Below are positions 4,650-6,968 of a DNA stretch of 6,968 bases, piece by piece; within the stretch, counting starts at the first letter, position 1; each line of letters begins with the position of its first letter. This stretch comes from an uncultured Eubacterium sp. GTDB lineage: Bacteria; Bacillota_A; Clostridia; Lachnospirales; Lachnospiraceae. The stretch covers positions 1 to 6,968 of the forward strand of contig CAQBGY010000167.1 of assembly GCA_948759685.1 (NCBI GenBank), in the 5' to 3' direction. Position numbers and translations under genes: made by a program. The notes beneath the pieces are model-generated. The model did no database searches and was not told where the DNA came from. It saw nothing but the letters and a program-made list of their open reading frames with translations.

Positions 4650-5723
4650 ATGAGATCAGAATTAACCAAAGCAACAGAGAACGTAAACACAGTATCTAAC
4701 ATTAAAACAATAAGAACCATGTGCACCAAAGATTTAAAGAAGCGTCTTGCTAAAGAAGAGAGAGACTTAAAGAGCTTAATCAACAAGAGAATGAATGACA
4801 CTATTATCAATGCCCAACGGGAAATTATAGCCCAACTGCAACAGGATATTGTACATGCTGAAAGCAAGAAACTGGCATTTACCGTAGCTTTGAATGATGA
4901 TGTAATCACGTTCAGACTGGCTAAGGATAGTAAGGAAGTGTCAAAAAAGATAGCCCTAGTTAAGAATAACAGGGTTATCAACTCCAAGAAAGTGGATGAG
5001 TTCATCGCCATTATTGACAATGGCAAGTATGAAGAAGCCTACCCAATCATTGTAGCGGAAGCCAAAGCATTGATAGAAGCAGGATATACTGTAACGGACA
5101 TCAATGGCAGAGAGTTAAGTGCAGAGGAAGCAGAGGGCTACTATGTGATTCTGGACGGACAGCACAGAGGCACTGCATTTGCCAAGTTGAACGCAATCAA
5201 AGGCGGCATAGTTATCCCTAATGTATTTGTCAAAGAAGTTGAGAATATAGGAGAATATCTGGTAAACATCAACACTGTTGGTAACTGGGACAAGAAAGAC
5301 AGACTGACAGTAGCCGCTCTGACATCAGAAGAAGCATTGTTCAAGAATATGGCAGAACTTATCAAAGAGGGATTCAATCCTACAACGGCAGGTTTGGTTT
5401 ATACAAGGAAGAGCATATCAGAGAAAGCACTTGACAAGGTATTGAAGGGTGAAGAGTACAAGCTGCCTAAAGGTACGACAGTTGAAATTGAGAGGGGAAA
5501 TAAATTCATTACACTTTGTAAAGCCGCCCACATCACAGTCTCCTTCCTCACAAAGCGATACTTCATTAAAGGCTTTAACAGTTACGCTAAGATAAATGGT
5601 GAGGAGCAGGCATTTGAGGCATTGGATAAATTGAAGGCTCTGAATCTGAATGAAGAGAGACTGAAACAGGTCAAAGAAGAGGATGACTTCCAAGTAATGC
5701 TTAAAGAAGCACTGGAAGCCTAA
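4650..5723 (+). CDS. ParB/sulfiredoxin-fold protein with DGQHR motif
   Basis: 357-residue protein with three visible parts. Residues about 24-75 are a charged coiled-coil-like helix (K-D-L-K-K-R-L-A-K-E-E-R-D-L). Residues about 95-215 form a ParB/sulfiredoxin-like domain, marked by Y-Y-V-I-L-D-G-Q-H-R-G-T-A-F (D169, G170, Q171, H172, R173), then a strand I-V-I-P-N-V-F-V and Y-L-V-N-I-N. From about 220 on it is helical, with a possible helix-turn-helix near 228-265 (E-G-F-N-P-T-T-A-G-L-V-Y-T-R-K-S-I-S). DGQHR-type motifs bind nucleotide in ParB (where it reads GERR) and related proteins, so nucleotide-dependent DNA binding is plausible. The spread of helices after the motif suits ParB-like DNA binding. 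No ParA is next to it. An octamer array lies just upstream, suggesting a centromere or self-control. Alternatives are a DGQHR-domain protein such as those of DNA-modification systems, or a nuclease. Confidence 0.75.
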   Translation: MRSELTKATENVNTVSNIKTIRTMCTKDLKKRLAKEERDLKSLINKRMNDTIINAQREIIAQLQQDIVHAESKKLAFTVALNDDVITFRLAKDSKEVSKKIALVKNNRVINSKKVDEFIAIIDNGKYEEAYPIIVAEAKALIEAGYTVTDINGRELSAEEAEGYYVILDGQHRGTAFAKLNAIKGGIVIPNVFVKEVENIGEYLVNINTVGNWDKKDRLTVAALTSEEALFKNMAELIKEGFNPTTAGLVYTRKSISEKALDKVLKGEEYKLPKGTTVEIERGNKFITLCKAAHITVSFLTKRYFIKGFNSYAKINGEEQAFEALDKLKALNLNEERLKQVKEEDDFQVMLKEALEA

Positions 5724-5737
5724 CTCCAATCAAACAG

Positions 5738-5762
5738 AGAGCCTATGTGACAGATAGGCTCT
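5738..5762 (+). repeat. Nine-bp hairpin between the ParB-like and winged-helix genes
   Basis: AGAGCCTAT (5738-5746) pairs perfectly with ATAGGCTCT (5754-5762) around a seven-base loop, 15 bases after the ParB-like stop. It is followed by ACCAATATAAAT, not a T tract. It may be a weak terminator, an attenuator or an mRNA-processing hairpin that separates expression of the two genes. Confidence 0.6.
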
Positions 5763-5800
5763 ACCAATATAAATTACTAATATTTAATTATTAAATAGAG

Positions 5801-6430
5801 ATGAAAACAAAATTATTAGCTTCGTGCAGAAACAATGCTACAATTAACTACTCAATGATTAACTTGTTCAAGTCTGCCTACCTTTACAGGTTTTACTGTT
5901 TATCATTATGTAGAGATGATTGGTACAATGTTAGAATTACATTGGATGAACTAAAGAGTTTGACTGGCGACAAGTCTGTAAGTGGATTCAATAATAAATT
6001 CAGAGAGTTCTTAGACATTAAACCGTACTATGTAAATAATGGATTTATATACAAGACTAAACGTAATGTGTATCATATCCCACCTATGGAACTTCAATGT
6101 ATAACATTATCCAGAGAATTTGTTAACGTAGAATTGAGTGTAGAGGCTAAGGGTTTATTTATCCAACTTATATTACTATCCAAATATGGCAATATAGAAC
6201 TTACTAAAGCTAATATAATCAATATTTTAAAAATGGATAGAAAGACCTATGACAAGTACATTAGTGAATTGCTTATCAAGTTCGTTTCTTATAATGGAAA
6301 CAAATTAGTTCTCCACACTGACGGAATTTTACTTGAGAATGACTTTAAAGGGCAGAAGAAGTCAAGTGCAAGAGAACGGGGATGCAGTGAACTACCCAAT
6401 ATAATTCTGAACTCTAGTAAAGACGAATAG
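5801..6430 (+). CDS. Winged-helix protein, possible replication initiator
   Basis: 209-residue soluble protein, very AT-rich in coding sequence. The second half is a clear winged helix: helix E-A-K-G-L-F-I-Q-L-I-L-L-S-K (115-128), helix L-T-K-A-N-I-I-N-I-L-K-M (134-145), recognition helix D-R-K-T-Y-D-K-Y-I-S-E-L-L (146-158), wing F-V-S-Y-N-G-N-K-L-V-L (161-171). The first half repeats this plan less clearly: helix 18-37, T-L-D-E-L-K-S-L-T-G (47-56), helix S-V-S-G-F-N-N-K-F-R-E-F-L (59-71), wing F-I-Y-K-T-K-R-N-V-Y (82-91). Two winged helices in tandem is the layout of plasmid initiators such as Rep_3, and the hairpin cluster right after its stop codon fits an origin. A transcription regulator is the main alternative. 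The C-terminal 30 residues are basic and likely disordered. ATG at 5801 follows AAATAGAG, a weak ribosome site. Confidence 0.7.
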   Translation: MKTKLLASCRNNATINYSMINLFKSAYLYRFYCLSLCRDDWYNVRITLDELKSLTGDKSVSGFNNKFREFLDIKPYYVNNGFIYKTKRNVYHIPPMELQCITLSREFVNVELSVEAKGLFIQLILLSKYGNIELTKANIINILKMDRKTYDKYISELLIKFVSYNGNKLVLHTDGILLENDFKGQKKSSARERGCSELPNIILNSSKDE

Positions 6431-6431
6431 C

Positions 6432-6481
6432 GGGGATAAATAGTGCTATATTATATAATTAATATGGCATATAATTTCCCC
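6432..6481 (+). repeat. 50-nt GGGG...CCCC hairpin, copy 1
   Basis: It starts one base after the winged-helix gene. Ends GGGGA(T)AA / TTTCCCC pair, then TGC/GCA, then ATATTA/TAATAT around an AT loop, with internal mismatches. The central 18 bases TATATTATATAATTAATA are identical to those in copy 2 at 6599. Confidence 0.8.
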
Positions 6482-6492
6482 ATTATCAGACA

Positions 6493-6533
6493 GCCAATAT
6501 ATTAATAGACATTTCTACTGATTATTTATTGGC
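6493..6533 (+). repeat. Inner stem-loop, 7 bp
   Basis: GCCAATA (6493-6499) pairs with TATTGGC (6527-6533) around a 27-base AT-rich loop. It is one of the two structures inside the outer inverted repeat. Confidence 0.55.
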
Positions 6534-6550
6534 AGAAGGTAACCATACTA

Positions 6551-6570
6551 GTATTATATGCACATAATAC
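6551..6570 (+). repeat. Inner stem-loop, perfect 7 bp, loop ATGCAC
   Basis: GTATTAT (6551-6557) pairs with ATAATAC (6564-6570) around the six-base loop ATGCAC. It lies near the centre of the hairpin cluster. Confidence 0.65.
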
Positions 6571-6598
6571 GCTTCTAAAGTCTGATTAATGGGAAACA

Positions 6599-6648
6599 GG
6601 GGAAAATACATCTTATATTATATAATTAATAATGAGATGAATTTCCCC
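6599..6648 (+). repeat. 50-nt GGGG...CCCC hairpin, copy 2
   Basis: Same length and ends as copy 1, with 36 of 50 positions identical and a fully shared 18-base core. GGGGAAA pairs with TTTCCCC, then CATCT with AGATG, then T-G, AT/AT and ATTA/TAAT with one bulged A. Arm bases differ from copy 1, yet both still pair, which points to selection for the hairpin. Confidence 0.8.
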
Positions 6649-6789
6649 ACCACCTATGGTATATGAACGTTATATGCTTATGAAGTCAAATTTATAATGA
6701 CGGAGATAGCATTTGATAAGAATACTACCTTTTAATGAGATTTATATTATAAGGGTTGGGGATTTTATTCCTCTACACATATATTCAAA

Positions 6790-6968
6790 TTACTTCTTTA
6801 GTCTGATTTGAGTATCAATAAAATACAAGTCCTTGTCAATACCGTACAGCACATTGTTGGGAACGGCATCAAACACTTCATATTGGTCGTTATGGAACTC
6901 GTCTATATAATCCATTTCAAAGCCAAGCGCTTCCATGTATTCAACAATTTCATCTTCTGTTGCTTCCC
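6790..6968 (-). CDS. C-terminal end of a kinase-like polyvalent-type protein, partial
   Basis: Open frame on the minus strand running off the right edge; the stop is the complement of 6790-6792, and 58 residues are visible. They begin E-A-T-E-D-E-I-V-E-Y and end R-L-K-K. The stretch D-A-V-P-N-N-V-L-Y-G-I-D-K-D-L-Y-F-I-D matches the pattern of a kinase-like catalytic loop (D-x-x-P-x-N-V-L) followed by the metal-binding Y-F-I-D. This is the style seen at the end of the kinase-like domain of phage and mobile-element polyvalent proteins, a match recalled from family knowledge. Codon use and reading frame look genuine, and the upstream acidic helix continues into the missing part. It converges on the hairpin cluster, so it is probably in another transcription unit of the same element. 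The exact family and total length cannot be judged from this tail. Confidence 0.6.
   Translation of the reverse strand, partial: EATEDEIVEYMEALGFEMDYIDEFHNDQYEVFDAVPNNVLYGIDKDLYFIDTQIRLKK

Larger units (their letters stand above)
6479..6593 (+). repeat. Outer inverted repeat enclosing two inner hairpins
   Basis: CCCATTATCAGAC (6479-6491) is complementary to GTCTGATTAATGGG (6580-6593) with a single bulged base. The left arm overlaps the last bases of 50-nt copy 1, so it competes with that hairpin. The enclosed 88 bases hold the two smaller stems at 6493-6533 and 6551-6570. Confidence 0.7.
6432..6648 (+). other. Hairpin cluster, candidate replication origin or recombination site
   Basis: Non-coding, very AT-rich and unusually symmetric. 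The left 50-nt hairpin (6432-6481) and right 50-nt hairpin (6599-6648) enclose an outer stem, CCCATTATCAGAC at 6479-6491 against GTCTGATTAATGGG at 6580-6593 (one bulged base). Inside it are GCCAATA (6493-6499) / TATTGGC (6527-6533) and a perfect 7-bp stem at 6551-6570. It follows the possible initiator gene directly. Origin function is inferred from layout; oriT, a resolution site or an RNA are alternatives. The rest of the gap, 6649-6789, is AT-rich with an imperfect palindrome around AACGTT at 6666-6671 and a TTATATTATA at 6742-6751, and shows no gene. Confidence 0.5.
1792..6968 (+). mobile_element. Integrated mobile element (left part), tRNA-inserted
   Basis: From the tRNA to the window end the genes change to a tyrosine recombinase, proteins of mobile-element type (ParB/sulfiredoxin fold, winged-helix Rep-like, polyvalent-protein kinase-like tail) and long structured gaps. 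Base composition is visibly AT-richer than the FKBP and Lrp region, most of all around 5760-6790. No relaxase, coupling protein, capsid or tail gene is present in the visible part, so integrative element, phage-plasmid and satellite remain open. The left boundary is inferred from the tRNA; the right boundary is outside the window. Confidence 0.75.

Noticed and set aside
4634..5026. 130-codon open frame on the minus strand
   Set aside because: It lies opposite the ParB-like gene, whose product has a recognisable DGQHR motif; its translation is hydrophobic and serine-rich in the way of antisense frames and it has no start context.
5141..5729. Minus-strand frames of 78 and 103 codons
   Set aside because: Both are antisense shadows of the ParB-like coding region, with cysteine- and leucine-rich translations and no homology I can see.
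6650..6702. Very short frame beginning at the ATG in CCTATGGTATATG
   Set aside because: It ends after 13 codons in an AT-rich non-coding stretch, with nothing to support it.
6760..6776. GGGGATTTTATTCCTC as a third copy of the GGGG hairpin or a terminator for the minus-strand gene
   Set aside because: The stem is only five pairs with one wobble, and the 50-nt layout and core are absent.

Overview
The window looks like the chromosome of a Bacteroides-type Bacteroidota into which a mobile element has inserted at a tRNA gene. Three things point to Bacteroides. The first is the flanking gene set: an FKBP-type prolyl isomerase, an Lrp/AsnC regulator and a small DUF4491-like membrane protein. The second is promoters of the -33 TTTG / -7 TAnnTTTG type, with a perfect example in front of the tRNA. 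The third is AT-rich translation starts without a strong Shine-Dalgarno sequence.

Left part (1-1791), host backbone: the 3' part of an FKBP isomerase gene with a strong terminator, an Lrp/AsnC regulator with a likely promoter, a tightly coupled three-helix membrane protein, and a tRNA with anticodon CAT. Right part (about 1792 to the end), accessory and AT-richer by eye: a tyrosine recombinase reading away from the tRNA, an unrecognised 337-residue protein, a structured 345-bp gap, a ParB/sulfiredoxin-fold protein with a DGQHR motif, a 209-residue protein with probably two winged helices, a cluster of nested inverted repeats, and the C-terminal end of an opposite-strand gene with a kinase-like P-N-N-V-L / Y-F-I-D motif. 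Neither a second attachment site nor the far end of the element lies in the window.

The most interesting possibility is that the element carries its own replication and maintenance module. The winged-helix protein has the layout of a plasmid-type replication initiator and is followed at once by about 217 bp of paired hairpins, including two 50-nt elements with an identical core and compensating arms. The ParB-like gene is preceded by five copies of the octamer TAAAGAAT/ATTCTTTA arranged as two 41-bp palindromic units plus one copy touching the start codon, which resembles a centromere or autoregulatory operator. No ParA, relaxase or phage structural gene is visible, so the element type (integrative mobilizable or conjugative element, phage-plasmid or satellite) is undecided. 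Functions of the accessory genes are inferred from motifs and layout alone.
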